Origin: Vulcanimicrobiota bacterium
Lineage (GTDB): Bacteria > Vulcanimicrobiota > Vulcanimicrobiia > Vulcanimicrobiales > Vulcanimicrobiaceae
Direction: 5' to 3'
Length of the DNA: 7,028 nucleotides
NCBI GenBank assembly: GCA_019237435.1
Contig: JAFAHB010000011.1
Location: 1 to 7,028 of the forward strand
In this document: positions 6,620 to 7,028 of the stretch, in pieces
Numbering within the stretch: the first letter of the stretch is position 1
How the letters are laid out: each line of letters opens with the position of its first letter
Position numbers and translations under genes: made by a program
The notes under the pieces: generated by a model
What the model was told of the DNA's origin: nothing
Seen by the model: the letters and a program-made list of their open reading frames with translations, nothing else
The model's database searches: none

Positions 6620-7028
6620 ATTTTGGCTTTTGGCGGTCTTCATCGCGCTCTGGGCCGCAGTGCCACCGGCGCCGGCGTGGGCGATCCCGCTTTTTGCCCA
6701 CCAATACCAAGTACCGTGCGCCAAATGCCACTCAGTCATTCCGCACCTCAACGCGTTCGGCGCCGCGTTCCTAGCCAACGGCGAGCGCTTTCCGGGAGTT
6801 TCGTCCGGGCCGGCGTTTCCGATTTCGGCAAAAGCCAACATCGTCGATTCCAGCGAGTATCAGGGCAACGGTCCAAACGGACAAGGTTTGCCCAAGGCGA
6901 TCGTCGACGAGATCGAACTCTTCGCGTCGGCGACGATCGGATCGCGCGCGAACTTCTTCGTCGAGCAATACGTGATCGACGGCGGGGAACCGGGACTTCT
7001 TCGCGACGCGTGGATTGCCGACCGCGTC
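6612..7028 (+). CDS. Secreted mono-haem c-type cytochrome protein, likely outer-membrane barrel, partial
   Basis: The first 139 residues are open at the right edge. A textbook signal peptide (MPKFWLLAVFIALWAAVPPA onward, AWA|I cleavage after residue 24) exports the protein by Sec. Next comes PLFAHQYQVPCAKCHSVIPH, with the CxxCH haem c attachment motif at C36-C39-H40, then LNAFGAAFLANGERF (46-60), a combination seen in cytochrome-like proteins of several environmental phyla. Residues from about 101 (VDEIELFASATIGSRANFFV and onward to LLRDAWIADRV) alternate polar and hydrophobic residues like porin strands. This suggests a haem-carrying N-terminus on an outer-membrane barrel, but the barrel is unproven because most of the protein is missing. 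No second CxxCH is visible. The start is chosen for the signal peptide; in frame only a TTG (6603) lies between it and the stop at 6594-6596. Two palindromes at 6583-6619 suggest metal-dependent repression. It could instead be a soluble periplasmic cytochrome. Confidence 0.8.
   Translation, partial: MPKFWLLAVFIALWAAVPPAPAWAIPLFAHQYQVPCAKCHSVIPHLNAFGAAFLANGERFPGVSSGPAFPISAKANIVDSSEYQGNGPNGQGLPKAIVDEIELFASATIGSRANFFVEQYVIDGGEPGLLRDAWIADRV

Noticed and set aside
6589..6774. 61-codon TTG-started frame considered as the true start of the haem protein gene, implying a frameshift
   Set aside because: The ATG at 6612 already gives a perfect signal peptide and CxxCH motif with no frameshift needed; the TTG frame is Arg/Ser-rich. 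It is kept only as a possible leader in the findings.

Overview
The window is a GC-rich, densely packed stretch of chromosome from a didermic (outer-membrane-bearing) bacterium. The evidence for an outer membrane is a TonB-dependent receptor with an N-terminal carboxypeptidase-regulatory-like domain and a second exported protein that looks like a haem-bearing barrel. Receptors of this kind are common in Eremiobacterota (WPS-2)-like lineages and in Acidobacteria. I favour the former, but this is an impression from protein style and not a placement. There is no transposase, integrase, phage gene, tRNA, rRNA or CRISPR array.

Layout from left to right: (1) bases 1-505, minus strand, the N-terminal 168 residues of an OpuBB/ProW-type osmolyte ABC permease that runs off the left edge. 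(2) 548-2653, plus strand, a complete polyphosphate kinase 1 with all hallmark residues, divergent from the permease across a gap of only 42 bp. (3) 2654-2710, a short intergenic stretch with a promoter-like TTGACG-N17-TAAAGA pair interleaved with an inverted repeat. (4) 2711-5548, plus strand, a complete TonB-dependent receptor of 945 residues. (5) 5545-6006, minus strand, a complete EVE-domain protein, convergent with the receptor and overlapping it by 4 bp at the stop codons. (6) 6077-6565, plus strand, a small single-domain cupin. (7) 6612-7028, plus strand, the first 139 residues of a secreted protein with one CxxCH haem-attachment motif, running off the right edge. Two tandem TTAGGC-NN-GCCTAA-type palindromes lie in front of it, the second covering its start codon.

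The genes do not form one obvious pathway. ppk1 and the receptor could be cotranscribed, but the receptor seems to have its own promoter. The permease, EVE protein and cupin look like ordinary neighbours. The part that most merits attention is the right edge, where a c-type haem protein of probable outer-membrane location sits behind what looks like a double DtxR-family (iron or manganese) operator. I see no clear new multi-gene system in these 7 kb. No stretch longer than 300 bases lacks a gene.
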